DNA of 64,000 nucleotides from assembly GCA_947846985.1 (NCBI GenBank), contig CANTUZ010000007.1:31562355-31626354 (forward strand), given 5' to 3'. Made by a program: the position numbers and the translations under genes. Each line of letters opens with the position of its first letter. Position 1 is the stretch's first letter. Shown here piece after piece: positions 1-14,719 of this stretch. The notes beneath the pieces were generated by a model that saw only the letters and a program-made list of their open reading frames with translations, was not told where the DNA came from and did no database searches. Origin of the DNA: Fratercula arctica. Its lineage: Eukaryota; Chordata; Aves; Charadriiformes; Alcidae.

Positions 1-3000
1 TAAGAGACTGAAACAGAAGAGATGGTATACACAGTTCAGAGAAGGCAGAAAAACTTTTAAGTAGCGAAGAAAAACCAATACGGAAACATATCTGAAAACA
101 TTTAACAAGATGGATAAAAGTGGGTAAGGTTGAGTTACAATCATTTTAATAAGAGTGCTCCAAGCTCTTCCAGAGGCTTTTCCACTGCCTTCATTGAGGA
201 GCAGATCATCTGTTACTGACTGTAAGCTGACAGCAAGTCACCAATGCAAGCAAAGCTTAACAAGCCAAATATAACTCTAGGTAACAAGAATTATCTAGAT
301 AAAATAAGAGAGGAGCTTCTTGTAAAGGCACAAGTATTAATACCTTTGTTCAAGACACTGGCAAGACCCTTCCTGAAACAGCTTTAATCATCTGAGTTTT
401 AGTAGGAGCCGGATGCCTTCTCTCACTTGTCTGTACCACTCCTTCTCTCAGTACGTATTATAGCCTTTTAATTGACTGTATTACTTTGGCCTAGTGTTTC
501 AGATTTAGCAGTCCTCTTAAGTGAATTACTGGCTTTATAATCTACTAATTTTCATCCCACTTCCATTACTCCAGTCCTTCAAGCCACCAAGTTTTCTTTT
601 TTTATCCTCCTATATATTTACAATATCTTCTTACATTTGTCATCAACAAACTGCATTACCAAACTCCCACTCTTTGTGCCAAGGTGATCATTAAAAATAT
701 TAAATAACATCATCCGCAAAACAATCCTTGGAAACTCAATCACAAACCTTCCTTAAGCCAAACCCTGTTATCAAGCTTCTTCACACCAAGTAGAACATGA
801 AACTAAGCTACACAAAGGATGCAAAAATAGCAGCAACAGGGAGGGGAAAAAAAAAGTTTGTTTGCATTCAGAGCTAATTTCATAGGCAGTGCTTATGTGC
901 CATGGGATAATCCTCAAATTTCTCAAAGACATCCAAGCAGAAAAGAAAGTCCCTGGCAAGTGTGTGCTGCAGTGTCTTTTTTTACTGCTATTGGGTCCTC
1001 TTTGGAAACCACTGCTCAGAGGCTTCTGGGGGCAGAAGGGACTGGACAACCACACCTTGCTCACTCCTTATTGCAATCTGAAGGCAATGACCAGGATCTC
1101 TTTTTCCCAACTTTTTACAGCTGCATAGGTGGCAGCTCCCTGAGCTGTCACCACCCTGGACCTCACTTCCCACGCAGAAATTTAGAGCAGTCCATCACTA
1201 CTGCTCCTAGATTAAAAGCACCGGGGAAGGGAGAGAGGAGATGCCATAAAGCAGCTTGTTTCTTTCCATGTGTAGGCAGAAGATTGGCATAGTGCTGTTT
1301 TTCAAATCACTAATGGGTCTGATACTGTTTCCACAAGAGATTTATGTTAAAAAGATAACTTTCCTCACTTTTCGTTTTCATTTCTGTTTCTTTCTCTATC
1401 CGACATTTCATTCTAGGAAGGAGAAAGAGCTGCTCATTTCTGCGGCAGAAAAGAACAATCTTAGATTTATAACATGTGAGGAACCCATCACCGTGATAGA
1501 GCAATCTTTCCACCAGACATCTCTCCATTACTGAAGCTGATGTCTCCCTGCCCTGATGCCACTTCTGGACTGATCTGTCAGCCCCAACAGGGGGGCTAAC
1601 AGCACCGCCACCTCGCACACACATTTTTCATCTTTATCTCACCACGCTCTGCAGTTCTTCTTAAACAAACTCTTCAAATGCAGTTTCACCATTTTGGTTT
1701 TTTTTAAACAAATACATTTGAATGAAACCACATTTTCAACAGTACGTCTTATGTGACTTTATTTTCCATCTTATTTTATGATGAAGTTATTTTAGTTTTT
1801 ATGAAAGGAAATAATGGGTAAACATGAAGGCTTCATTCCACTGTGCTGACAACATACTGGTTGGAGAAATGGTGTAGTTAATAATGTAAACTTGATGTAT
1901 ATAAGCACAGCTGGTTTGGGATCATCTTTTCAGTAGCACTAATTTATACTTTGCCTTTATTTTGTGTTTTGGTTTATGATTTTGATTAGCCACTAGAATG
2001 AGCTCTCTTAATTGCTTTCTGCTAAACTGCTTAGAAGCAAAAAAAAAAATTAAACCATATGACCTCTATTACTTTATTAGACTTTTACTGCACTATTAGA
2101 TTCAAAAATCAAGACAACCTAAAGGTTGTCAGGTACTTCTGGGCTCCAACAGAGCAGGAAAAAGAGGAGGGGAAATCATGAGGCCTCTACAGTATTTGCT
2201 CACTAGCCATTTTCAAATCCTGTATCACACTAACTTCTTCCATTGAGCTAATTTACTTTTTGCATCTTAATTCAAGGTTTTACATACAAAATACATATTA
2301 CTACCAGTATTAAATGTCAGCTCCTTTTACTTCCTGCCCTCACAGCACTCCCTAAATTCATTATATTTACTTATCAAAAAAAAGGCAAACGGTGCAAGGA
2401 AGAAAAAAAATGGCAGAAGAGAGTGGGAGATGCCTTTGAGAGTCACAGATTAACAGACAGCTCTCCACATTCCTAACAGACACTATACAAATTTAGTATT
2501 TACCTTTTCTGTCAAAATTGCTTTAGAACTCTATTTTCTAGAACTACTTAGATTTTAAGTTTAAATCTCAGACCATTACAAAAGGCTTTCACTTTTTTTT
2601 TATCAAAAACATAGCAATCAAAAAAGAAAACACATGCAAACTCTTCTTTTTGTTGAAATCAACAAGTAAAACTTCTGAAAGACAGTTTAAGTACAGGAAC
2701 CTACTGAGGTTATCAAAACCGAAACAATCGTGGCAGAATTAGAACTATATAATTAAGGTAAAACACAGGTTTCCACCTGCAAATAGGGATTTTTCATTAA
2801 AAAAACTTGCAATGCTGAAAATAGGCCTTACTTTCAAATGGCATCTTCTCAACACTTTTCACTCTACAGGTGCCCAACTGGACACCCCAAAAGCCTAATC
2901 ACTTTTCCTTAACAAAAGGTATTGGTGGCATCCTGTGACATTTCCAAGTCAGTTTTTGAAGGAAAAGAACACCACTAAGTTTTATGAAAAACAGAATCTG

Positions 3001-6000
3001 GAAATATTTCTATTCCTACACACCTGAAACTTATTTTCTGAAACCGGTTTTCAACTCAACACCTGAGAAAAGGGTATTCATCATGCAAAGCCCACTTGAG
3101 AAATGCTCAGCAATTGGAAAATTCATGTCACCATCACTGTCAAACTCCCATTGCATGGTCAAAACAGAGTTTGTGAATCTGTCCTTTATTGAAACTCAAT
3201 GGAAACACTCTTCCAGATTCAGCGCAGATACGCAAGTTAATCACCTGATTTAAAGGTAGGCTGCACTTCATATTATCTCTGAAGTAAACTGACAGCCATT
3301 AGGCTTTTACAGTGACAACATTATGATCAATGTCACAGTCTCAGGTGTTAATGCTTCATCTACCTTTAAAACCAAATGTAATAACCCAGAAAGATCAATA
3401 TTCTAAGTTCCTTACTCTGCGTTAAATTACTGTGAATTCATTACATTATTACAGAATTTCATAAGTGACATTAACCACAGTCTAAAAATGTTAGTTCTGA
3501 ACAGTACATCACAGTTGTCCTTACTTACAAACTCTCAAACTCCTACAACAATACAGATCAACAGTAAGAACATATCAGAAAAGTATTTTGGCAATACTGT
3601 TCTTATTTGTGCGAAATTCAACAATAAAATAGCTGATAAACCCGAATGGCTCAGGAGAGTGAGAACAAAAAACAGCCTCTCACCTCAAAGTTACTGGTTT
3701 ACAGACCAGACAACAGCTGTACTAGTGATCCAGCAAGCAACTTTGGGGAAGCATGCAGCAACATCTTGGTCTTTTTTGTTTCTGAAAAAAGGACGATTGT
3801 ACAAGGATCCAAAGTATATGAAGAAAAAAAAAAATAGGCAAAGGTGGAGACCCTAATCCATGTACTACTTGCATTTTTCCCTCTAAGGATTTTTCTTAAT
3901 CGAAACGAAAGTATCAGCTGCTGTACAGTGCTACACCAGAGTATGGTACCACTAACTGTGGTATACTACCACATCAGTTGCTTGGTAGTCTGTAGAAAGC
4001 TTTTATTCACTTTTATTTCATTTTTAAAAAGCACACAAGTATGAAATGGCTCCGGTTTTCCACAACTAACTGTTCAGAACATCAGCAATGGTTTTCAGCT
4101 GCAATGGAAACTGGAAGACAATGGTCTGGTTCAATGGGTCAAACGTCCTTCACTTACGAAGAATAAGGCTAGAAACCCAAGAAACCTAACTCATGAGCTA
4201 CTGTTCTCATTTTCACTACCCCTCAGTATTTGTCACAACTTCCCAAAGTCATTTTAAGCCTCACAAACATATAGTCTAGTACTGCAATCTTCCTATTGCT
4301 AAATAATCTTAACAGGGTTTGTGTGTGCTGGAGAATTGGGGGGGGGGCGGGCGGTCTTTTTTATTAAGAACAAGACAATCTTTTTTAAAAGGGAGGAAAA
4401 AAAGACACATTTTAATATTACAACCTATTTTGCAGACAACTCAACTAACTTCTGCAAGGAAAACATTTAGTCAGTATTAAAAAGCAGAAAGCACCTTACA
4501 TTTTGATTAATTTGATACTCTTGTATTATGCATAAAGCCACTCATTCATTTTGCCCTGCAAACTATTCTTATCCAAGAACAGATACAATCAGAGTGAAGC
4601 AGTGAAGAATTTTATTAAAGTAAACACAATCCCAATGTAACATGCTCGTTACAGAGACATACTAGCAGTCAGTAAAAAATGGGCCATTTCATATGAATGT
4701 AATAAATATTTTCATGGATGCACATCTACTGCTCTTTGGAAGTTTTAAATGCATAACTATAAAAAGCTTTTCTTGGTGTCTGCCTAAGCAGATGTCAGTC
4801 ACCTACCATATTTTAGACATTTAAAAAGCTTCCCAAGCAGGAAACAAGAATGCTACCATTCGGCAATGGCAGCAAACATGCGTGCGCTCTTCTTACCAAA
4901 CACAAAGCCAACACCTCAGTTTGGTGCCACATTCTGATACTTCTATTCATGGTAAAGCATCTGCAAATAAATACCTTAAATATTAACTTATTAGGAAAAG
5001 AAACAACTACAAACAAAACCAGGTGCAGCACTAAGTGTTATCCAATAATAGATGGGCAATGCCAAATAGCAATTTCACAGCAAGCCACAGGGTAGGAATT
5101 AATCTATCTCCTAAATCCAATGGATGAACTTTCTTAACACAGGATAAAACTATGAGTGCTGCTTTCTATCAGAAGTTGTGCAACAGTTTCATGCTTGCAA
5201 ACTCTCAGGCTACAACTAAGATTCCCAATTCTACTCCCCAAATTACTGTTTTAACAAAGCTCTAAGGCTTATACTTGCTACTAATAAAATTGGATAGATC
5301 ATCCTAATGCAGTCTTTGCCTGTAAGTGAGAAGATAGAAACAGGTCGTTAGCAACTGAGGTGCATAAAGTGGGGCACACCTCAGCTCTCATCTAGCTTCC
5401 TGGTCACACATGCCACAGCTCTTGCTTCTGTGTGCCTCAAAGTTTGACTTGGGAGTTTTATCTTCTTTCTTGAGTAGGCTCCCTTTAGCAAAGACAAGGT
5501 GACAGGGGTATCGGTGCTGGCTGGCTCTCCACCTAATATGGATACACTTGCATACTCTGGAGAGGAAAAAAATCACTCTCTGGTGCCACTCATCACACCA
5601 CAGTCTCACAGGACAAATCTCACAACCGCCATGATTTAGTAATCTCACAAAAAACATGATTTAGTAGATCTTTCTCCCGGACACTTTTTTTTTTTTTTTT
5701 TTTTGAGTACACATAATACTCTTATAGGAACTGCATCTGCACTGCAGTGACTCCACTGTAATTGTATAAATATCCAAAGCAGCTTTACTGCAGACAGCAG
5801 CCTAAGCGTACCAGGAGGGAGCTTGACGAAGTATAACATGTCTTCTTCTCCACAGGTTTTGCAGCCCTAACCAACGAACTGCTTTAGGTCAGCTGCTGCA
5901 AGGGGCCTATCTAGCTAGTTTAAAGGTAGATTAGCTACGTCTACATTTCACCAGAGACAGGCACAGTCACTACTAAATACAGAAATATTAAAGAGGAAAA

Positions 6001-8159
6001 AAAAAATCTGGGAAAAATGCCTTGACTTTTAGTGCAAGAAAAAGTGAGGAAAATGAAAGCCCACCCACTCTGTTGAGTGATCTCAACAACCAACAAAAGG
6101 ATGGTGCCCATCTACTCCAGTGTAGAAACTCAGCTCCATCAGGATCCATGGAGGTCAGCTCATGCATCTACAAATGCCAAGATAAACTGGGGCACAAAGG
6201 CACCTCACCGGCTCTGCCACAGGTCAGCTGTATCCAGCCAGGTTTACAGCCTCTGGCACAGCAAGGACGACCACTTGAAGCAGAGAATCCCCTCTGGAGC
6301 AGAGACACAACAGTGCATGTTCTGGGACCACCAAGAAGAGCTGTTAAGCTTTAGAGGTCTCAACTTGTCAGGGAAAGAAAGGGAGAAAGCTGGACTCAGC
6401 ATTGCCAGTTTCTCATGGAGACTCAACTAGAAAAACAGCTCGAGTACTACTGTTTATTAAAAGCCTGAAAACTCATGTTCCCAGACTCTAGGCTTTGCTT
6501 AATTTAGTGGCAATAAAATCAGTATTGTTAATAAACCTTTTTGTTTGGAAAGTAACCAAGTTCTGTACTCTTCACCCCCTAAAAGCCTTTCACTTCTTAT
6601 TAACTCATAACTAAGTTATCTTCAATTTTAGCTTATAACCTTATGCCAATGTTTTAAACCCCCCTCTCCCCCCAAAAAAAATTAAAACCAAACAAAAAAA
6701 ACCCCAGGCCTTTGACATGAACTATATACTAGCAAACGTCCACTTTCACGTTATGGAGCCTAAGGCCTTAGGCACGTATACTAACTTTAATAGAAACATT
6801 ATGTATCTTTTTTGGTTCTACATATGCTTATATAGTACATACATATATATGCGCATGCACACACAGTCAAAAATGATCTCATGCTTTCATGAAAATTTCT
6901 GAGCCTTTTTTACCAGTATTTTTGCGAATGCTGCCTTTGTGAAATATGTATAGGAGTAATGAAATTCCTGGCTGAGGCTTTAATCTGCAGTCACTTCTGT
7001 AACAGAGGGGTGGATCAGAGAGTATAATTTGCCTTTACTCATCTCCTGTGTTGACAATAGAAATCCTCCTGTTAGTTTTTCTTAGACAAACGTGACCCCA
7101 ACCTGATATGACACTTTATTTTTTCAGCTGTGTAGCAACAGTCTTAAACCAGGTGCTTTCTAAGCTGCGTTATCCCATTTTGGGAAACTTTTGTGTTGCT
7201 ATCAGCAAGCTAACACATTAAATTTTTGTTTTGGCAAAATTTTTAGGTTTATAAATGAACTACTATACACCACTTCTTAACATTTTCACATTTTCCCTTA
7301 ATAGAAGTATTTGACTGCTTGATGTTTTTCCACACTTTTAATTAAAATTCTTAAGAATGGATTTTCAGGCTTTTAAGGAAATATGGGTAACAAGTTGAAA
7401 GTATTAACGTGTTTAAAATATTTGTTTTCCTTTTTAAAAAGCTCATCATTAGTGTTTTATGGAGTTTTTTTGGTAGGGAATATATATATATATTTTCTTG
7501 GGTTTATGTCTGCATATTCATCAGTCTAAAACAATTTTAGACCCCAGCTCTTTGGTATTGTCTTTTAGTACTTGCTAGCACTAGAATTTTGCACCATAGC
7601 CCTCGATTTATAGCCCTCATTTAGCCATCATGCTATTCAAAACCCTGACTTTAAATATCCGCCACACAGATATGAGTAACAAAAAGAGACAGAGTATAGC
7701 TATTGTGCCTTCAAAGAAAAGCAATAAACCATTCTGGTTGCTCTCCTTCATGTTCTTTAATTCATTTCATTTCATTTTAACTACCCAGAACAATTTCACC
7801 AGCCATTAGCCTGGAATGAAACCTTACAAAGGCTGATTGTTGTTATAAAGATGGGTCCCAGCACTCCCTCCCCCTCCTTTTCATAAGTTTTAGGATAAAT
7901 AGGCTACTTCATAGCTACAGCTTTGTTTTTTAAGAAGAGAATTCTTGCGAAGCAAAGGACAGACAAACTGCTTCACATCCACATTCAAAAGACTCCAAAA
8001 CAACATCCACACTGAGCCGGTCTGGCTCAGAGCCCTAAACCCAGACCCTGTTAGAGGAAAGGGACAACAAAGGAAGAATCTCTCCGGCTATTTTCTAACT
8101 GAGGTGTACTAGAGTCCACCCTGTATACAAACACTGATGTCCTCGCCCTCAAATCTTGA
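1..8159. other. Intron background, no further feature seen
   Basis: AT-rich DACH2 intron. Apart from the homopolymer runs at 4338 and 5685, and short TA/CA stretches near 6836-6866 and 7481-7493, I see nothing assignable. Open frames here are short and unlike known proteins. Confidence 0.6.
5685..5704. repeat. Poly-T run, 20 T
   Basis: Twenty thymines in DACH2 intron 1. It could be the tail of a retroposed sequence on the minus strand, but I recognise no insert next to it. Confidence 0.9.
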
Positions 8160-8187
8160 GGGGGGGGGGGGGGGGGGGGGGGGGGGG
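8160..8187. repeat. Poly-G tract, 28 G
   Basis: An uninterrupted run of 28 guanines on the plus strand, flanked by AAATCTTGA and AGAACATC. It could be a real mononucleotide repeat or a sequencing/gap artefact; the length should not be taken as exact. Confidence 0.9.
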
Positions 8188-11100
8188 AGAACATCAAATG
8201 CTCAACTGCACTATAACCAATTCTAAAATTAAAGAAATAAAAGCATCAATTTTATGAGTACATTTTTATATTGTGCAGAAATAAAAGTTTCATGAGTGTC
8301 ATTTCTGACAGCCTACGGCAAGAAAAAACCTACACATTTTTGTCTTTCACTGCATCCATGTTTGGAAAACAATCTTAAAAAAGAAGAGAGACATGCTATT
8401 TTTTTCCAATTTGAAAAGAACTGCACACCTTACATTTTTACATTTTAACATCTTCATGGAAAACTGTGAATTAAGGTATTCATTCTAAAAATGTGTTTAA
8501 GTGTTGGATTCTGCTTTTTCTAACACGTTACTGGCATTTCGTCAGGCCTGGCCAGTCTGTCTGTTTAAGGTTTAGGCCCTGAACCTGTAACAACCATGCC
8601 TCAATTTAGAAAGTATGTATATGTAGCAACATCCCCAACAAAACGTTCACAACCCTGTCCAATTCAGATGTATTTTTGATCCTACTCAACAAGCAGATCA
8701 GAGAAGTCTTTTCCAACAAAGTGTCAACAAACTGTCTGCACAGACAACTCCCTCCTCAGTTTGTGTATTATGTGGTTTGTATTATTTTTATTCCTTGGTT
8801 AAGTGTCACACTTGTCAAGAGTGAACAACCACTTCTCCATAGTAACACAGTTTTGTGATGGAAGTTGTGAAACCTTCAAGACTTACAGATATTTCCACAT
8901 ATATCCAGTATCTGCTCAAACATTAACACCATGAGCTCATAAATCAGAGGAATGGATTTCTGTGTTTTCTTTTCCAGAAAGGTATCAAAACTGATCCTGA
9001 AATTTGGACATTTTTTTCCTCTTCCAAAAACAGACAAAGTTTAACTATTCAACCAGTATTTCTTTCATCATACCACAAGAAAAGAAATTACTTAAATTCA
9101 AAGTAATGACACAGGCAAAAAATGACTTTTCATGTAGTGACAAAAAACTTGGAACATGAGATTATGTTGAGTGTGAGAGTGTCTATAAACAGAGCTGCTT
9201 TATCCCATATGAGCTGTTATTGGTGATGCCAATAACAAGAGTATTTTGAAAAAGATGTCTGCAAAACTGCATGTTTTACTATTCACTTCTAAATTATGTA
9301 AATGAACCCCACATTATACTATATAATTTTAGAGGTATGCTTGGTAAAATAGACTGATAAATAAATCCTAACACAATTAAAATTAATCTTCATATGGCAT
9401 AAATTTATAGAAATCTATCAAAAGAAAAACTAAACATTCCCTTATTTGTCTTATGTAGATATCTTTTACAGATACTGTAAACACAACTAAAGAACCTCTA
9501 ACCCAGTTCTGCCATACATTTATGTTCAGTTATAGTGCTACTTGCCATGTTCTCCCCTCCCCTCCAAGAGTTTGAACATTATCAATTTCAAACTAAACTT
9601 GAACCCAGATTTTCTTAATTTCTAGGATATCTCACTACGCGGGGATGCGCGCTACAATGCCATTATTGATGCCTGACAGTGCAACAACCTATTTTATGAA
9701 AAACTACACATGCCAAATCCATGCCATTTTAAATGAGATCAGATACGTACAACAGCACCTCTGAATAAATGCAAGCTTCACACAGAAAAAGACAGATCGC
9801 AATAGCAAGCACACAGGCACTCATCTTCTAGACTGTTGGTTTCTTTACATCCATTCAACACTAAGTTAATGTCACTAAGGCATGGCTTTTTTTGTTTGTT
9901 TTAAATACAGAGACATTTAAAGATATAAGTGATCTTCCATACCTTCTAATAATACCAATAATCAATACAGCATCAAGAAAAAACACCAGTTGCAGGTCTC
10001 TACCTCCATGGAGGATACATGAACACAATCTCCATACCATTTAAAAATAGAGGTCTCATACGAGTCACAGGAGAACTAGAGTAGGACTACAAAGTCAAGA
10101 AAATTCAATTTCAACAGAAGCAAGAAAGGAGCTCAAACCAGAGTGCAGATATGTGTTTTTGTACAGAGCCATATCTTATGAAACACAATTTCCACAAGTA
10201 TTGGTTACTGATTTAATTTATATGGAACTAGCTCTATTCTGCCTATATAATACTGTAACTACTTGCTGTGTTACAGAAGTCAGCATCTGGAAATATAAGT
10301 AAGTAGTGCTGCTCAGTCTGAGATGAAAAAGCAGTGAATACTGCAACTCGGCTCCTCTACGCTTGGCAAGGTCACTATTCCCTTCAGATGTCTTGTATGA
10401 TGAAGGAACTACAATAAAATGTTTTGCATTCAACAATGTGCTGACTCTGATACAAAATTTAACTAAGCAGAATGTATCTGATTTCATTAACTGCAAATAA
10501 AAATATTTTGGAATTTCTACAAAATAACTACCCACAGAGTAATAAAACACAACAGGACATCAGGTACTGCTAGAAAACAAGTAGCACTCCTGTAACCTTT
10601 TCAGATTATACCATTCACAAATTATGAGAACTCTTGACAAAAATAAATGAGACAAGACTTATCGTATTAATAAAACTCCACGGACAACATGAGCCCTGTT
10701 TGCTCCACTCTACACCACTGTAGATTTGATAAGCCACCAGTGACTTCAGAGTCACACCAGAACTAGTTTTAAGTGTAACTGAAAGGACAGTTCAGCACCT
10801 CATTTCAGAGCATGTTCAGAATACATGGCACCTTTCTGGTATGATCACACTGAAATAGAATGTTTGTGCCTTATTATACTGTTGTATGATCAAAAAGTTA
10901 ACATTACAAGATTAACTGCGTCGTTTTAAAGAAAGTACCACAATACACATTTTAACACTTAAGTCCTTTACCTGATACTTATTTAAATATTGACTTTTCT
11001 CCTTTATGTCTTGCAAACACCCTGCTTCGTACTATGACACCAGATATTTCAATCAAGCAAGATCAGTACTTTCCATTCTAACTAGCTAAACTCTCACCAG

Positions 11101-11780
11101 TCTCAATGAGAGAAAATACTGTTTGCTTCTAGCATCACAGTTTTCATATAACTACTGAGAACTGTTAAACTGAAATACTGTTCCATCCCACAGAATAAAG
11201 GGATCACCAGGAATAACTCTGCCCTGAAACAGACCGGCTGTTTACATTTAAACAGCACTGTGCAACCCACCAGATATTAAGAATTAAGTATGTTTTAACA
11301 TTTCTAGCTTCAATACACTTTACGTGTCTTAATTCCTGTTCTGAGGCTTCTACATTAATTATGACAAATGCAGTAACTCACTAACTGCTGTATGCAACTG
11401 ACTGAGGCAGACAGGTTTGTAATCTGTCTTGCACTGGGCAAGACCTCAGCATTTGTGAGCTAAAAAACCAAAAAGTGCAAATCCTTTTTCTTCTCTAGAT
11501 TGCTTTAAGTATATCTGTATACATATATATACATGAGATTGACTAGGAACATTAGAAAAATCACCTAACAAAATACAATGTAATGCATGTTCAAATCAAA
11601 TAGTAAACCAAATATCTTTAAAATAATTATTATAATTCATAATAGAATTTTTAAGTCCATTTACACTCTCTCTTCAAGTAAGTTATCCTTACCAAGACAT
11701 TAATATTCCAAATCATTTTGATTATCTGCCTGACAGGTCCTCTACTGCATCTGCTACATCCTGCATGTTGTCATGCAATA
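8188..11780. other. Intron background, no further feature seen
   Basis: AT-rich intron with no recognised repeat, RNA gene or exon. A small TATACATATATATACATG stretch lies near 11518-11534. Confidence 0.6.
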
Positions 11781-11794
11781 ACAGCAGGGGGCAA
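11781..11794 (+). promoter_or_regulatory. Candidate CTCF site, plus orientation (weaker)
   Basis: ACAGCAGGGGGCAA matches the CTCF core at 12 of 14 positions by eye, in the DACH2 intron. A good core without clear flanking support. Confidence 0.35.
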
Positions 11795-11955
11795 TTCAAA
11801 TATGTAAGTTTACATATATTTCTCCACTGCCTAGCAAACAGGGGACTCACTATATACATATATAAATACATCTACACCTAGGAAGGTCAGCCTACAAAGA
11901 TAAGCGGGGTTTAGTATTTTATCATAGAGTATTTTTTGTGGAAGAGAAACAGTGA

Positions 11956-13557
11956 TTTTTTTACTTCCTCGGAAGTCAATTTCTGAAACACAGAAGAGCA
12001 TACTCCATCAGAGGGTTGCCAGGAAATTTTAGTGGCAAGCAGCAACATGTGGTCATCTCAGCTCCACTCCACCACCACCAAAAAGTAATTAAAAAAAAAA
12101 AAAAAGAATACTCATTAAACACACACTCCATGTCAGATCTGAGTTTGTACCTTCTTCTCGCAAAGACAACTTCTTGTTACACCCCACAGACTGGCCTGGA
12201 ATTCACAAGTTTCACCATCTTTACTGATGGCATCAGTAAATCCAATGAAGCTGAAGGTATTAAAAGCTAATCACAAAGTGACCACACAGGGATGAAAGGG
12301 GAGTTAAAGCAACAACTCCCATATACCAACAGCTTGGATCACAGGTAACACAGAGCAAAATGGCTTTTACAAAAGTGCATGGAATTAGGAAAAATCTTGG
12401 CTAATTTACAATGCCAACTTTATAAAATAAATTATTTTCATGCACACAACTATTACAGAACTTTTCCTACGACAGCAAAAAGAAATTCAGAAGCAGACTG
12501 TAACCTTAAAATAAGAACTACGTTAATTATCCATGAGGGAAAAAGAAAGTTAAACTGCTCTAAACAAGCAGCATTTCTATACAACAGCTTATTTGTCCCT
12601 TCCATCCTTGCTACTTACAGTGACACAAAACAGAGTGGCACTTGGGGAAAGCAATAGTAAGGAATGTGTCTTCTGGAGCATTGGTTACAAGTTCAGCCTA
12701 GTCCCCCAGAAGCTGTAAGAACTTCCAAGTCTGCTAAATCTGTTGTATTTATTCCGCATGTTAAGATGCTATGGAAGAAGTGCTTTTTAAAAACATTAAA
12801 TTTTATAAATAACATTGCAATTGCTGGAAATTGTGGGATGCAGTCGTCTCTTCTTGTAATCAATGACAAAAATCAACTGACCTCAGCAGCTCCAGGTCCT
12901 CCACCAGAACAAAATTCAGGCTTGCAATCACTATATGTAAATGCTTGCTGGAAACCCATACAAAAGATATCCCTTAACTTTATCAGTACTGGGGAAGTCC
13001 CACATAATATTCTGAAGTAGTACTTGTCTTGCTTAGAAGATAATTAGGACACTTTACAGGCCTGTGCTTCTCTGTCAAATCCTCAGTCTTCGCTATGTCC
13101 ATTCTTGAGTCCCATGGTACCAGCGTGGATGCTGAACAGTATCAAATCAAGAACTACAATAATCCCAGAACACATAAAGCTCATTAGGGTCATGGTCTCC
13201 CTAAAGATAAGATTTCACAGTACAGAGTTCAACAGGAACTTTACAGCAAATCTGGGGACACAATTCCACCTCTTGAGCCTGTACCTAGCTCTTTATCTAA
13301 TGTTAACATCGCTTTGTGAAACTTACTGGAAATTCACGCAACACCCGTTACTTTTCAATGCATCTGTCAGTGACCACAGTTCCTCACTGCCGTTGTACCT
13401 GGCAAAGCAGCCCCTTCAAACTGGAGAAGACAAAGAACTGTACTGTCATTTGCTTCGAGGATGCTTTCCCAAAGGTCTGAAGCTATTCTTCATACATAAA
13501 TGCTGGAAGACACTCAATACAGGGACAGACAAAATAAAAGCCAGATTTATTCAATAA
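11956..13557 (+). other. Stop-codon-depleted reading frame, no recognised protein
   Basis: One plus-strand frame (stops ending at 12270, 12348, 12657, 12660, 13020, 13056 and 13557) stays open in blocks of about 90-165 codons over 1.6 kb. In DNA this AT-rich, roughly 30 stops would be expected. The translations are low in recognisable motifs, contain a Lys run over the A15 tract, and match no family I know, including transposon or retroviral proteins. There are no obvious splice sites bounding the blocks. It lies inside DACH2 intron 1 on the opposite strand. Chance or composition bias is the likeliest explanation; a decayed retrocopy is possible. Confidence 0.25.
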
Positions 13558-14719
13558 TAATATTAAAATAAAAGGGGGAGGGGCGGGGGGGAATAACATC
13601 TAAGTAGTTTGAATAGACTTCAGTGTAAATGGGTCAAATGGTGTTTGGTTAGATAAGACAGAAAAGTGTCTTCATTTCCAGAAACTATACTGAATGTAAG
13701 TACTACATAAACAGCTTTCTCCATATTAAAAAATTGTTGACAGTGAAGCAGTAAAGAGGAAGTTTCTGGATAATACCACTTTTGTTGTGAAGCTCACAGA
13801 AGGAAAACATAAGAGAAGGTCTTCTGCCTCCCTGATCTAGTACCTACCTCTTCCTGGCATAGTATAAGATTATCATATATACTCATGGAAGCATCATCTA
13901 CAAAATGCTGAGTCCAAATGGTTTCCTATTTGGTACTTTTTTTTTCTTAAATATTTACTTCAGAGCAAATAGTATATGCAAACTGGAAAACATCTACAGT
14001 ACCTGCACACAGTTCTGACACAGTTTAGACAGAAACTACTTTGATTTATCCTGATGTTAATATGCTGCAATTTGTAAGTGCAGTACAGAATTAAAAGCAT
14101 AAGCATGAAAGTCAATACTAAAATTCTCTTGCATGTACAGATCAAAAAGAAAAGTATATTCTATGAGAGAAAAAGTAAAACAAGTGTATAAACATAATAG
14201 GTAAGTCAATAACATTCTGCCCAACACAAGTGTCCTGACAAAAAACTTAACCTCAGACAGAATGGTATTTAAAATAGTTAAGACAGAATGTTTAACAAAA
14301 AGAACAAAACTAAAGCAAGAAACAACCCAAAACCTCTGATTGCTTATATTTTTTAGGTTTTTTTCCCCTTGGTGGCCTGTAACAGTAAGAGTAATACATG
14401 CTGATAAGATATGTAATTGAAAAGTCGAACAACTCAGTAATATATTCTTGCATAATGCGACTTTCTTATTTGCCTTATGATCTCTACCACAGAAGTTATA
14501 ACCAATATATTCTTGCTAGCAATGATCTGCACCAAAATTAATCTCTCTCAAGTAGCAAGTGTAGTATACGACAATCTCGATGAAAGAGGCAATTAAGAAC
14601 TGCTACAAAAAATAATTATACATAAAGATGGTTTGAAAGACAATAGTCTATCTAAAATGACCTCGCTGTATTCATAGCACTGATAAAACAGTTTTCCTTT
14701 AAAAAATGCTGCTTTTTTT

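Noticed and set aside
858..1292. 144-codon plus-strand frame near the window start
   Set aside because: No recognisable domain and no splice or homology support; consistent with chance in the intron.
1594..1620. CACCGCCACCTCGCAC, considered as a minus-oriented CTCF site
   Set aside because: Only the GGTGGCGG core fits; the upstream half of the motif mismatches.
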